44,273 nt of DNA from Planctomycetota bacterium (GTDB lineage: Bacteria > Planctomycetota > Planctomycetia > Gemmatales > Gemmataceae). Below, in pieces: positions 16,108 to 25,800 of this stretch (the first letter of the stretch is position 1; every line of letters starts with the position of its first letter). The stretch covers positions 1-44,273 of the forward strand of contig VGZI01000028.1 of assembly GCA_016872605.1 (NCBI GenBank). The letters run 5' to 3'. Made by a program: the position numbers and the translations under genes. Below the pieces are notes generated by a model that was not told the origin of the DNA, did not search any database, and saw nothing but the letters and a program-made list of their open reading frames with translations.

Positions 16108-18702
16108 ATGCGACGCCACCTCCTCTGCGTGCTGTTTTTCGCGTTAACGATTCCGCTGCTCTTGAATATTGGGCCAAGCGTGGCCCAGGACAAGGCCGCC
16201 GTCGATCCGAAGCTGCTCGACGTCTTCCAGGCCCGCAACATCGGACCAGCCAACATGGGCGGTCGCATCGTCGATCTCGCCGTCCTCGACAAGAACCCCG
16301 ACACGTACTATGTCGCGACAGCGACGGGCGGCGTCTGGAAAACGACCGACGCGGGCGCGAGCTTTACGCCGCTCACCGATGATCTAACGTGCAGCATCGG
16401 CGCGGTTGCCGTTTCTCAGTCCAATCCCGATGTCGTCTGGTTCGGCGCCGGCGAGGCCAACCCGCGCAATAGCGTCACCTGGGGCGACGGCGTCTATCGC
16501 TCCGTCGACGGGGGTAAGACCTGGCAGCACATGGGCCTGAAGGAAACTCGCCACATCGGCCGTATCGTCATCCACCCGACCAATCCGGACATCGTCTACG
16601 TTGCCGCCCTGGGCCGAGTCTGGGGTCCGAATCCCGAACGCGGCCTTTTCAAGACCACCGATGGCGGCAAGACGTGGCAGCACGTGCTCAAGCTTGACGT
16701 CGACACCGGCTGCATCGATGTCGCCATCGACTTGTCCGAGCCGAACATCCTCTACGCCGCTGCCTATGCGGTCCGCCGTGATGCCTTTTCTGGCGGCGAT
16801 CCGGCCAAACAGTACAGCGCCAAGGCGGGATTGTACAAGACAATCGACGGCGGCGCGAAGTGGCAGAAGATGACCAAGGGGCTGCCCGAAAATCAGTACG
16901 GCCGCTGTGGGCTCGCCGTCTATCGCAATGATCCCAAAGTCGTTTACGCCGTTGTGCAGTCCGACAAGACCGGCGTCGGCACGAAAGGCAACGTCGCCAA
17001 CAAGAAGGACCTCAACGTCGGGGACGGCGGAGTTTTTCGCTCCGACGATCGCGGCGCGTCGTGGACCCATGTCAACTCCGTCGTTCCCCGGCCGTTCTAC
17101 TATGGCCAAATTCGCATCGACCCGGTCGACGATCAACGCATTTATGTTCTGGGCACCGCGTTCTATGTTTCCTCCAATGGGGGAAAGACGTTTCAGACCG
17201 TCGGCGGCGCGGTCAAAGGCGGTAAGGCGGCAGGTATCCATCCGGACCATCATGCCCTGTGGATAAACCCCGCCGACAACAAGCACCTCATCCTCGGCAA
17301 CGACGGCGGCCTGTATGTCTCGCGCAGCCGCGCCACATCCTGGTCCGCCAACCGCATGATTCCGCTCGCCCAGTTCTACGGCATCGCCGTCGATATGAGC
17401 AAACCGTACCGCGTCTATGGCGGCTTGCAGGACAACGGCTCCTGGGGCGGCCCGAGCCGAACGCGCAGCGCCGAAGGCATCACGCTTGCCGACTGGAAAC
17501 GCATCGCCGGCGCCGACGGCTTCCAGTGCCAGTGCGACCCGAGCGACTCCAACATCGTCTACTCCGAAGCCCAGTACGGCCGACCGCAACGCTTCGATGT
17601 CGCCGCCAACAAGGGCAAGCCGATTCAGCCCAAGTCAGGCGACAAGAGCGATCCATTCCGTTTCAACTGGAATAGCCCCATGCTCCTGTCGCCGCACAAT
17701 CCAAAGACGCTCTACTACGGCGGCAACTATCTGTTCAAAAGCGACAACCGCGGCGACTCGTGGAAAAAGATCAGTGGCGATCTCACCTTCGGCAAGACCG
17801 GAGTCGCGTACGCCAGTACGGGCCACACACTGACCGCGATTGCCGAGTCGCCCAAGAAAGCCGGGCTCCTCTATGTCGGCAGCGACGATGGCCGAATCCA
17901 CGTCACCACCGACGCCGGACAAACCTGGACCGATCTCTCCGACAAGATCCCGGGTGTTCCGAAGAATCGCTGGATCACACGCATCGAATGTTCGCACCAT
18001 CATGAGGGAACCGCTTACCTCGCGATCGGCCGACATCGCAACGACGATCTCAATCCGTACGTCTTCAAGACGACCGATCATGGCAAGACCTGGCAGAACA
18101 TCACGAACAACCTGCCCGGCGATCAGCCGGTGCACGTCATCCGCGAATCGTCGAAAAATCCGAATCTGCTCTTCGTGGGCACGGAGAACGCCGTTCACGT
18201 CACGTTCGACGCCGGCAAGAACTGGCTCCCCTTCAAGGCCGGGCTGCCGAAGTTGCCGATGCACGATCTCGTCATCCATCCGCGCGAGCGCGACCTCGTC
18301 ATCGGCACGCATGGCCGAAGCATCTACGTCGTCGACATCGGCCCCGTGGAGGAGATGACCCCGGCGATGTTGGCCAAGCCCGCGCATTTGTTTCGCATCC
18401 GCCCGGCCCTGGCCTACGTTCCGACGCAACCTGATACGAAAGCGAAGGGGTACATAGCGCCAAATCCGCGGGTCGGCGCGGCGATTTACTATCACCTCCA
18501 ATCGCCCGCCAAGCAATTGGAGTTTACTGTAAGGAAGAACGGCGATCTGTTCGGCGCCGGCAAGCTTTCCGAACGGTACGCCACGGCGGGGTTGCACCGC
18601 TACGTGATGCCATTCGACGGCCTGGGCGAGGCTCCCGGCGATTACACGTTTGAACTGAACGTAGGCGGTCAACGCTTGACGCAACCGCTGCGCATCGAGT
18701 GA
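16108..18702 (+). CDS. secreted Asp-box (BNR/sortilin-like) beta-propeller protein
   Basis: This 864-residue protein starts at ATG 16108 (AGGA upstream) with a signal peptide (residues 2-28, ending PSVAQD). About ten Asp-box motifs of the S/T-x-D-x-G-x-T/S-W type run through it (SVDGGKTWQ, TTDGGKTWQ, TIDGGAKWQ, SDDRGASWT, SSNGGKTFQ, SDNRGDSWK, TTDAGQTWT, TTDHGKTWQ and others). They indicate two stacked beta-propellers, like the sortilin/VPS10 or xyloglucanase (GH74) folds. No GH74 catalytic pair was identified, so enzymatic activity is not claimed. The C terminus (about residues 770-864) is a separate beta domain. In planctomycetes such proteins are abundant; function is unknown. It lies in a run of exported-protein genes. 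Confidence 0.85.
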   Translation: MRRHLLCVLFFALTIPLLLNIGPSVAQDKAAVDPKLLDVFQARNIGPANMGGRIVDLAVLDKNPDTYYVATATGGVWKTTDAGASFTPLTDDLTCSIGAVAVSQSNPDVVWFGAGEANPRNSVTWGDGVYRSVDGGKTWQHMGLKETRHIGRIVIHPTNPDIVYVAALGRVWGPNPERGLFKTTDGGKTWQHVLKLDVDTGCIDVAIDLSEPNILYAAAYAVRRDAFSGGDPAKQYSAKAGLYKTIDGGAKWQKMTKGLPENQYGRCGLAVYRNDPKVVYAVVQSDKTGVGTKGNVANKKDLNVGDGGVFRSDDRGASWTHVNSVVPRPFYYGQIRIDPVDDQRIYVLGTAFYVSSNGGKTFQTVGGAVKGGKAAGIHPDHHALWINPADNKHLILGNDGGLYVSRSRATSWSANRMIPLAQFYGIAVDMSKPYRVYGGLQDNGSWGGPSRTRSAEGITLADWKRIAGADGFQCQCDPSDSNIVYSEAQYGRPQRFDVAANKGKPIQPKSGDKSDPFRFNWNSPMLLSPHNPKTLYYGGNYLFKSDNRGDSWKKISGDLTFGKTGVAYASTGHTLTAIAESPKKAGLLYVGSDDGRIHVTTDAGQTWTDLSDKIPGVPKNRWITRIECSHHHEGTAYLAIGRHRNDDLNPYVFKTTDHGKTWQNITNNLPGDQPVHVIRESSKNPNLLFVGTENAVHVTFDAGKNWLPFKAGLPKLPMHDLVIHPRERDLVIGTHGRSIYVVDIGPVEEMTPAMLAKPAHLFRIRPALAYVPTQPDTKAKGYIAPNPRVGAAIYYHLQSPAKQLEFTVRKNGDLFGAGKLSERYATAGLHRYVMPFDGLGEAPGDYTFELNVGGQRLTQPLRIE

Positions 18703-18725
18703 ATTGGAGTGATTTCGGTGGTTTG

Positions 18726-18807
18726 GAAGCCCAGGGGTGAGGTACTCCGAACCTCTGGGACCCTGCGGCGCATCCCAGGGGTTCGGAGTACCCCACCCCT
18801 GGGCTTC
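18726..18807. repeat. long palindromic repeat, 35-bp arms
   Basis: The arms 18726-18760 and 18773-18807 are inverted copies matching at 33 of 35 positions around a 12-base loop. Each arm starts or ends in GAAGCCCAGGGGTG / CACCCCTGGGCTTC and contains GGTACTCCGAAC. It is the longest palindrome in the window and would form a very stable hairpin or cruciform. It lies immediately before the next start codon. Shorter relatives are at 8108 and 29137. Confidence 0.9.
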
Positions 18808-18822
18808 TTTGCGAGAAACCTC

Positions 18823-21144
18823 ATGTTCATCGAGCGATGTTTGCTTGCTGCAACCGCCCTGTGGATCGTCAGCACGGCATATGCACAGGACCACCCCGAC
18901 GATTTCTTCGGCCGATCGTTCCACGGCGAAGTCTTCAACGAAGGTCCGCGCCAAAAAGCCTACCTCATGGGCAAGACCGGCAACGTTCGTTTTCCGATCA
19001 CCACCAGGTCGGCAGAGGCCCAGAAGTTCTTCGAGCAAGGCGTCGGCCAACTACACGGTTTTTGGTATTTCGAGGCCGAGCGATCGTTTCGCCAGGTTGC
19101 ATTGCTCGATCCGGACTGCGCAATGGCGTACTGGGGCATGGCGATGGCCAATCATGAAAACGCCAAGCGCGCTGCCGGCTTCATCAAGAAGGCCCGCGAT
19201 CGGCTCGTCAACACCACGCGGCGCGAACGGCTCTATATCGAGAGCATGTGCGATCTACTCCTGACCACCGGCGGCAACAAACGCCAGCAGGTCATGGACG
19301 CATTCAAGAAAATCTGGGAAGAGAACCCCGGCGACATCGAGGCCAAGGCGTTCTATGTCGTGCGCGGCTGGCAGTGGAGCCTCGGCGGCCAAACGGCACA
19401 GCGCGACAAATTGCTCGACGAGATCTTCAAGGCCAACCCGCTGCACCCCGCGCATCACTACCGCATTCACCTGTGGGACGGCGCCAATCCGTCGAACGCC
19501 CTCGGCTCGGCGGCGCTGTGCGGCTCGGCGGCGCCGAATATCGCCCACATGTGGCACATGCCGGGGCACACCTACGATCGGCTCAAACGATACGCCGAGG
19601 CCGCCTGGCAGCAAGAGGCGTCGAGCCGGGCTGATCATTATCACATGATGCACGATCGCGTGCTGCCCGATCAGATACACAACTACGCCCACAATCAAGA
19701 GTGGCTGATTCGCAGCCTGAGCCACTCCGGGCGTGTGAAAGACGCCGTCGCGCTGGCGAAGAATCTGATCGAGTTGCCGAGGCATCCGAGGTACAACACG
19801 TCCGCAAAGGGGGGCAAGTCGGCGTCGTATGGCCGGACGCGGCTGTTCGAGTTGCTCGAACGCTTCGAGTTGTGGGATGAGACACTCGCCTTGGCCGACA
19901 CGATGTATCTCGACCCGACAGAGCTTGCCAACGAGCAAGTCAAACGGCTGCGCCTCATCGGCCTGGCGCATGCAGGCAAGGGGAACAAGGACAAGCTTGC
20001 GCAAACGATCGACGCACTTCAACAAGGCGGCGGCAAAGGAGCCGACAAGCCGACTAAACCGAAGGCTATCAACAACGAGAATGAGCGTACCCTTCCTTCT
20101 CCCTCCCCCCTTGTGGGGGAGGGTGGGGGTGGGGGGTATGTAGCGTGGGTGAGTCTGGCAACCCCACTCCACGTTTCCCCGGCAGCCAATCCTAAGAAGC
20201 CGCCCGAGTTCAAAGGCAAAGGCAAAGGCCCTCCCGGCCTCGACGGAATTGCCGCACGCGACAACGCTGTCAAGGAGCTTCAGATGCTGCAAAAGCTCCT
20301 TGCCGACGATCCGAAATCGGCGCTTGACGACATCAAGGCGCTCAAAAATGCGAGCCAATCGCGGCAAGCACGCTACTACCTTCTCGCCGGCGACAAAGTG
20401 AAGGCCGAGCAATTCGCCAAGCAAGCGTCTGATTCCGGCAAGAACCAGGTTGCGCCGCTGGCGCTCTACGTTGAATGCCTGCACGCCGTCGGCAAGACCA
20501 AAGAATGCGCTGACGCATTCGACCGGTTGCGAAAAATCTCCGGCACGATCGACTCGCTCGAGACGCCGATGTTCAAGCGTCTGACGCCAATCGCCAAGGA
20601 GTTAAAGCTGCCGGCCGACTGGCGCGTCAAGACGCCGTTCCCCGCCGATTTCGGCAAGCGACCGCCCATCGAGTCGATCGGCCCGCTTGTCTGGCAGCCG
20701 ACGCCGGCGCCGGAGTGGACCTTGCCCGACGCAAACGGCAACGCGATGTCGAGCAAGGCGTACTCCGGCAAGCCGGTGCTGGCGATCTTCTACCTCGGTT
20801 ACGGCTGCTCGCACTGCATGGAGCAACTCCAAAAGTTCGGCGAGCAGAAGAAGGCGTTCGAAGCCGCCGGCATCGCGATCGTCGCAATCAGCACGGACAC
20901 GACCGAGGCGCTTAAGGCGGCGCTCAGCGGCGGCAAGACGATCCCGTTCCCGGTGGCGTCCGACGCAAAGCACGTCGCATTCCAGCGCTTCCGCGCCTAC
21001 GATGACTTTGAAGGGCTGCCCCTGCACGGCACGTTCCTGATCGACGAACGGGGCCTGGTCCGCTGGCACGACATCGGCTACGATCCGTTCATGGACGCGA
21101 CGTTTGTGCTGAATGAGGCGAAGCGGTTGCTGGCGATGCGCTAG
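18823..21144 (+). CDS. exported TPR-type protein with C-terminal thioredoxin-fold (AhpC/TSA) domain
   Basis: This 773-residue protein starts at ATG 18823 with a signal peptide (CLLAATALWIVSTAYAQ). Residues about 55-400 are helical-repeat sequence (GQLHGFWYFEAERSF, MAYWGMAMANHENA) like the TPR proteins that hold 'HDPLH...HMPGH' segments; 'MWHMPGHTYDRL' and several His-rich stretches are seen. The last 150 residues are a peroxiredoxin/TlpA-like domain (APEWTLPDANG) with C662-S-H-C665, so a redox-active CxxC exported protein is likely. Odd: residues about 416-457 (NNENERTLPSPSPLVGEGGGGG...) are encoded by an inserted palindromic repeat. The open frame upstream of 18823 comes from the 35-bp palindrome and is not coding. 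The substrate is unknown. Confidence 0.85.
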   Translation: MFIERCLLAATALWIVSTAYAQDHPDDFFGRSFHGEVFNEGPRQKAYLMGKTGNVRFPITTRSAEAQKFFEQGVGQLHGFWYFEAERSFRQVALLDPDCAMAYWGMAMANHENAKRAAGFIKKARDRLVNTTRRERLYIESMCDLLLTTGGNKRQQVMDAFKKIWEENPGDIEAKAFYVVRGWQWSLGGQTAQRDKLLDEIFKANPLHPAHHYRIHLWDGANPSNALGSAALCGSAAPNIAHMWHMPGHTYDRLKRYAEAAWQQEASSRADHYHMMHDRVLPDQIHNYAHNQEWLIRSLSHSGRVKDAVALAKNLIELPRHPRYNTSAKGGKSASYGRTRLFELLERFELWDETLALADTMYLDPTELANEQVKRLRLIGLAHAGKGNKDKLAQTIDALQQGGGKGADKPTKPKAINNENERTLPSPSPLVGEGGGGGYVAWVSLATPLHVSPAANPKKPPEFKGKGKGPPGLDGIAARDNAVKELQMLQKLLADDPKSALDDIKALKNASQSRQARYYLLAGDKVKAEQFAKQASDSGKNQVAPLALYVECLHAVGKTKECADAFDRLRKISGTIDSLETPMFKRLTPIAKELKLPADWRVKTPFPADFGKRPPIESIGPLVWQPTPAPEWTLPDANGNAMSSKAYSGKPVLAIFYLGYGCSHCMEQLQKFGEQKKAFEAAGIAIVAISTDTTEALKAALSGGKTIPFPVASDAKHVAFQRFRAYDDFEGLPLHGTFLIDERGLVRWHDIGYDPFMDATFVLNEAKRLLAMR
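20068..20190 (+). repeat. in-frame palindromic insertion in the TPR-thioredoxin gene
   Basis: CCCTCCCCC (20101-20109) and GGGGGAGGG (20115-20123) form a palindrome followed by G-rich sequence. This pattern normally occurs in bacterial intergenic repeats. Here it is translated in frame into a low-complexity Pro/Gly segment between two domains. Boundaries are estimated. Confidence 0.55.
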
Positions 21145-21153
21145 CGCTGTTTA

Positions 21154-21191
21154 CGTTTAGCGTTCAGCGTGCGCCATGCGGGCGCTCAACG
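21154..21191. repeat. GTTTAGCG-type palindromic repeat
   Basis: GTTTAGCG and CGCTCAAC pair at 7 of 8 positions around GCGCCATGCGG. The loop sequence GCGCCATGCGGGCG is shared with the element at 38607. It ends just before the next ribosome binding site. Confidence 0.6.
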
Positions 21192-21205
21192 AAAAGGGGA
21201 CATCG

Positions 21206-22711
21206 ATGAGACCGATCTACCGCTTGTTTGTAGTTGCCGTCACAGCCTTCCTATTTACAGGGACGACGCAGGCCCAAGCGCCGCGCATAGATCCGGCCGG
21301 CATCAGCGGGGCGCTCCTCTTGTGCGGCCAGGGCGATGTGTCGACGACGGCGCTCGAAAAGCTCCTGGAGCTGGCCGGTGGCGACAAGGCGAAGATCGTC
21401 GTCCTGGCTGCCAACGAAAAGACGAAGCTCCCAGCCGGTCTGGCCCAATCCGGCGAGAGGCTGCGCGTCGTCCTGGCCAAGAACGCCGCCGATCCGCTGC
21501 GCGACGCCACGGCCGTCTGGCTCATGGTCGAGTCGGCAGGCGACTGGCGCGACGTGATCAAGCAGCATCGCCTCATTGAGCAATGCCAGGCAGTCCTCAA
21601 TCGCGGCGGGCTCATCGGCGCGGCCGGCATCGGCGCGGAGTTGATCGGCAATGAACTCAAGCTCCTGCCTGCCGGCGTCGTCGAAACGCCCGCGGCCGAG
21701 GCAACGCCAATGCTCGCCGATCGCCTCAAGAAAATGCCGGGCTTCGTCGGCTATCAGATTGACCCCGGCGCCGCGATGCTGCTCAGGGGCCGAACCATCA
21801 GCGCGATCGGCGAGAAAAAAGTCACCTTGCTCGTAGCCGGCAATCCGTCGGTGCAATCGTTCGTCGCCCAGGGCAAGAAGCAGCAGGATCTGACGGCGCT
21901 GCGGCGTCATGCCATCGACCGCGTCGCCGGCTTCCCGCCCAAGATGGTTGAACAACCGAGCGTCGAGAAGGGCACACTGGTCATCGTTGGCGGGGGCGGC
22001 ACGCCGCCCGGCCTCTATAAGAAGTTCGTCGAGTACGCCGGCGGTGAAGGCAAGGCGAACATCGTCATCTTTCCAACCGCCAGCGATCCGATCCCCAAGC
22101 GCGACTTTCTTGCCGACCTATTTCGAAAGTCCGGCGCCAAGAGAGCCACTGTCCTTTACGGCAAGACGCAGGCCGAGGTCGAAAGCAAGGAGTTTCTCGA
22201 TACGCTCAAGGAAGCCACGGGTATCTGGTTCGACGGCGGTCGCCAGTGGCGCTTTGTCGATTGCTATGAACAAACCAAGGCGCTCCCCCTCATGTTCGAC
22301 GTGCTCAAGCGAGGCGGCGTCATCGGCGGAACCAGCGCCGGCGCCACCATTCAGGGCGATTACCTCTGCCGCGGCGGCGTCTTCAACAACTTCGACATCC
22401 GCTACGAAGGCTACGAACGCGGCCTCGGCTTCCTCAAGGGCGTCGCCATCGATCAGCACTTCACCCAGCGCAAACGCCAAAAGGACATGACCGAGCTCAT
22501 GAAGCTCTATCCGCAATACCTCGGCATCGGCATCGACGAAGCCACCGCCATCGTCGTTCAGGGTTCGACCGCCGACGTGATCGGCAAGGGCAAGGTCCAC
22601 TTCTACGACTCGACCCGAAAGTTTGCAAAGGGCGATCCCGACTCTGAGGCGATCTCCGCGGGCGGGCGGTATGATTTGAAGGAACGGAAGGTTCTTACGA
22701 AGGCCAAGTGA
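21206..22711 (+). CDS. exported tandem cyanophycinase-like (S51) protein
   Basis: This 501-residue protein starts at ATG 21206 (AAAAGGGGA upstream) with a signal peptide (residues 2-24, ending TTQAQA). It has two tandem domains of the cyanophycinase/peptidase S51 fold. The second (about 253-501) keeps the nucleophile Ser S377 in GGTSAGA plus 'GIWFDGGRQWRFVD' and 'AIDQHFTQRKRQKDM', the expected Ser-His arrangement. The first (about 28-250) has 'GGLIGAAGIGAELIG' where the nucleophile motif should be, so it is probably catalytically dead. Cyanophycinases cut beta-Asp-Arg polymers. Secreted planctomycete relatives have unknown substrates, so S51-type peptidase activity is as far as I go. It ends convergent with the metal efflux operon. 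Confidence 0.88.
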   Translation: MRPIYRLFVVAVTAFLFTGTTQAQAPRIDPAGISGALLLCGQGDVSTTALEKLLELAGGDKAKIVVLAANEKTKLPAGLAQSGERLRVVLAKNAADPLRDATAVWLMVESAGDWRDVIKQHRLIEQCQAVLNRGGLIGAAGIGAELIGNELKLLPAGVVETPAAEATPMLADRLKKMPGFVGYQIDPGAAMLLRGRTISAIGEKKVTLLVAGNPSVQSFVAQGKKQQDLTALRRHAIDRVAGFPPKMVEQPSVEKGTLVIVGGGGTPPGLYKKFVEYAGGEGKANIVIFPTASDPIPKRDFLADLFRKSGAKRATVLYGKTQAEVESKEFLDTLKEATGIWFDGGRQWRFVDCYEQTKALPLMFDVLKRGGVIGGTSAGATIQGDYLCRGGVFNNFDIRYEGYERGLGFLKGVAIDQHFTQRKRQKDMTELMKLYPQYLGIGIDEATAIVVQGSTADVIGKGKVHFYDSTRKFAKGDPDSEAISAGGRYDLKERKVLTKAK

Positions 22712-22769
22712 AGAACGGCCGTCCACGCGTCAAGGTGTCCGTGTAGGTCCACTGGCCACAGGCCGTTCT
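22712..22769. repeat. outer palindrome in the cyanophycinase-efflux pump gap
   Basis: AGAACGGCC (22712-22720) and GGCCGTTCT (22761-22769) are perfect 9-bp arms. It directly abuts the larger palindrome at 22770-22841. Confidence 0.65.
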
Positions 22770-22841
22770 GGCGAGCGTCGAGGCGTAAGCCCGACTTGTT
22801 TTCTCAGCGAGGCACGTCGGGCTTACGCCTCGACGCTCGCC
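22770..22841. repeat. palindromic repeat, 26-bp perfect arms, overlapping the pump gene
   Basis: The arms 22770-22795 and 22816-22841 are exact inverted copies 26 bp long. The right arm encodes the last residues (ASVEA) and stop codon of the CusA-like gene on the minus strand. It lies between two convergent genes. No U-tract is present on either side. Confidence 0.9.
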
Positions 22842-25800
22842 TCGGCTGCTGGGGACCCATTCGCCGCGCGTTTCTTCTCCTCCTGAATCTCCAGCCAGCG
22901 CGCTCGCCGCACCCAGTAAAAACGCACCGGCAGGAAGATATCCACCACCTCATCCGATATCAACAACCCGCCCAGCACCGGCAGGGCCATCGGCGCTAGT
23001 ATCTCGCCGCCGACGCCTGACGCGAACACCATTGGGAAGATGGCGATGATGGCGACGCCTTCGGTGAGAAGCTTGGGCCTCAGGCGATGGACCGCGCCTT
23101 CGATGACGGCCTGGCGAAGCTCGTCGAGCGATTGAATGTTCTCCAGGCCGCCGCGCTTGTCGATCGCCTCGCGCAGGTAGACGAGCATGATGATGCCGGT
23201 CTCGGTCGCCATGCCGAAACAGGCGATGAAGCCGACCCAAACGGCGACGCTGAAGTCCATGGGGGGCGCGTCCCAGCCGTTCATGATCTTGGGGAACAGG
23301 TACATGAAGAACGCTCCGCCCGCGAGCGCTTCGGGCACGGCCAGCATCATCAGCGAGGCGTCTTCGAGATCCCGGTACGTCAGATAAAGGATCACGAAGA
23401 TCAGCACGATGACCGCGGGAAAAACGAAGCGCAACGTCTGCGCCGCCCGCATTTGGTGCTCGAACTCGCCGCTCCATTCGATGTGCACTCCCTCGGGCAA
23501 ACGCACCTTCTCAGCGACGATGCGTTTGGCCTCGTCGACAAAACCGACCATGTCCCGGCCACGCACCATGAGGGTGACGTAGTTGAGCAGTTGCCCATTC
23601 TCGCTCTTGATCATCGACGGACCTTCGACAATTCTGACGTTGGCAAGGGCGCTGAGCGGAATGGGCGATTTCTTCCCTCGCGATCCATGCTCCGGAGCGG
23701 CCTGATGCACGCGATCGCCGGTCGGCGGCGGCACGGAGTCCGCCGGCGCGCCGGGCAACGCCATCGCGGCGGGAGCGGCCATGCTGCCTGGACTCACCAA
23801 GAGCCGCTTGACCGACTCCTCATCCTCGCGGTTGTTGCGGGCATAGCGAATCCGCACCGGATAGCGATCGCGTTTCTCAACCGTGTACGTGATGATGCGC
23901 CCGCCGAGCGCGACTTCGATTTCGTTCTGAATGTCTTCGACCGTGATGCCATAGCGAGCAGCCTTCTCGCGATCGATGTCGATTTCGAGGTAGCCCTTGC
24001 CCATGATCGGAGCGGCCAGAACGTCACGGGCGCCCGGGATCGGCTTGACAACGGCTTCGATCTCCTTGCAGACCTTTTCAATGACGACCTCGTCCGGGCC
24101 GAACACCTTGATGCCGATATCGGTGCGCACGCCGGTCGAGAGCATCTCGATGCGATTGATGATCGGCTGCGTGAAGATGTTGCCCCAGCCGGGAACCTGA
24201 ATGACGCGAGTCATCTCGTCGTCGACCAGATCTCCCTTCGGCCCGCCTTGTCTTGGCCAAAAGAACACGCGATCCTTGAACGGCTCTTCCAGCTTGGGCC
24301 GTAACGCCAGGAACGGCTCGAACGCCCTTTTGTCGTGCGCTTTGTTGAGTTGCGCTCGAATCGCCTCGGTGGTGAACCGGCCCGCGGCGTCGCCCTTGGC
24401 GCTGTCGGCCAGCAGGCGAATGTCCTTGGCACTTTTGACTGATTCCTGTATGGCGTACCAGGTGTACGCCTCGATGCCGCGGTCGAAGAGTTCGCCGTTG
24501 ATCTTGTGCACGCGTTCGCGCCAGAGCGCCTGCCGCTGCGCCTCGGTGGCGGCGAGAACTTCGCCGGCGAACGTCTTCGGCGATCCGCCGAGGAACTCGC
24601 CCAGCAGCGACCACGAGCGGCCGAAGATTCCTTCCTTCACCGCCAACGCATCGCCCGCCTTTAGGCCTCTGCGAAACAGCTTTTGCCTGGCGAGGTCCGT
24701 CGAAACGTGCTGGGTGATCCGCGTCACGTCTTCGAGTGATGGATACTTTGCGAGCCAGGCGCCGAATTCGGCGGCCAGGTCGTTGGTGAAGTCGGCGCCA
24801 AGCTTGTTCTTTTGATCGGCAGAAATGCGTAAATCACGCCCCCTCTCGAAGCGGCCCAGTGTTTCGTCGACGATGAAGCGCGTCAACGTCGGCCCGAGCT
24901 CATTCTCGAACTCGCGATAGCGTTGCAGGGCCAGCTCGCGCATCGTTTCATCGAATCGCGTCAGTGCTTTCTGCGTGGCGTCATTGATCACGCTGTCGCG
25001 ATCATCGTCGTACTTCGCGCGCTGGACGTAGCCTTCGTCCTCCAATGTGGATAGCACGGCTCGTGTCTGCTGGACGGCATCGTTGAACTTGAGCACGCGC
25101 TTGGGCCAATGCGCCTTGGGGCGAAAGTTGACGATCGTCTCGAACATGTCGAGCGGCGCCGGGTCGGTCGGCGTGTCGGCCCGGCCCGCTTTGCCGACGA
25201 CCGATTCGACTTCGGGGAAACTGCGCAGAAGGCCATTGCGATGCTTGAGATCGTCGGCCGCTTGCGTAACGCTGACCCTCGGCACGCTGGTCGGCATGTC
25301 GAGCGTCGTGCCTTCGTCGAGCGCCGGCATGAACGAGACGCCGATCTTTGGGAAGTGATACGCCCAGAGCGCCAGCGCCGTCAGCGTCACCAAGGCGACC
25401 CCTTGCCACAGCAAGCCGTCGGTCGCGATCACGGTGACGGCGGTGACGATAAAGAACACCAGGAGAAACGTCGTGCGCCAAGCCGTCTCCGACGCGCCGA
25501 GGCCGATGATCGCTTGCAGCGGAAACATTCCCGCCGCCAAAACCAAGAGGGCGGCGAACATCCACATGACAAGATTCAGCCGCGGCAGAAACCATGTCAA
25601 GAGCGGCTTGTAGATCATGATGAAGCTGTGGACGATCCAGTTGTCTTCTTCCCGTTTCAGCTTCCCCTTCAGAAACGTCGGAATGAGCGCCGGCACCACG
25701 GTCACCGAAATGATCGCCGTGCCGATCAACACGAACGTCTTGGTGTACGCCAGCGGATGAAACAGCTTCCCCTCCCGGCCTGACAGCATGAACACTGGAA

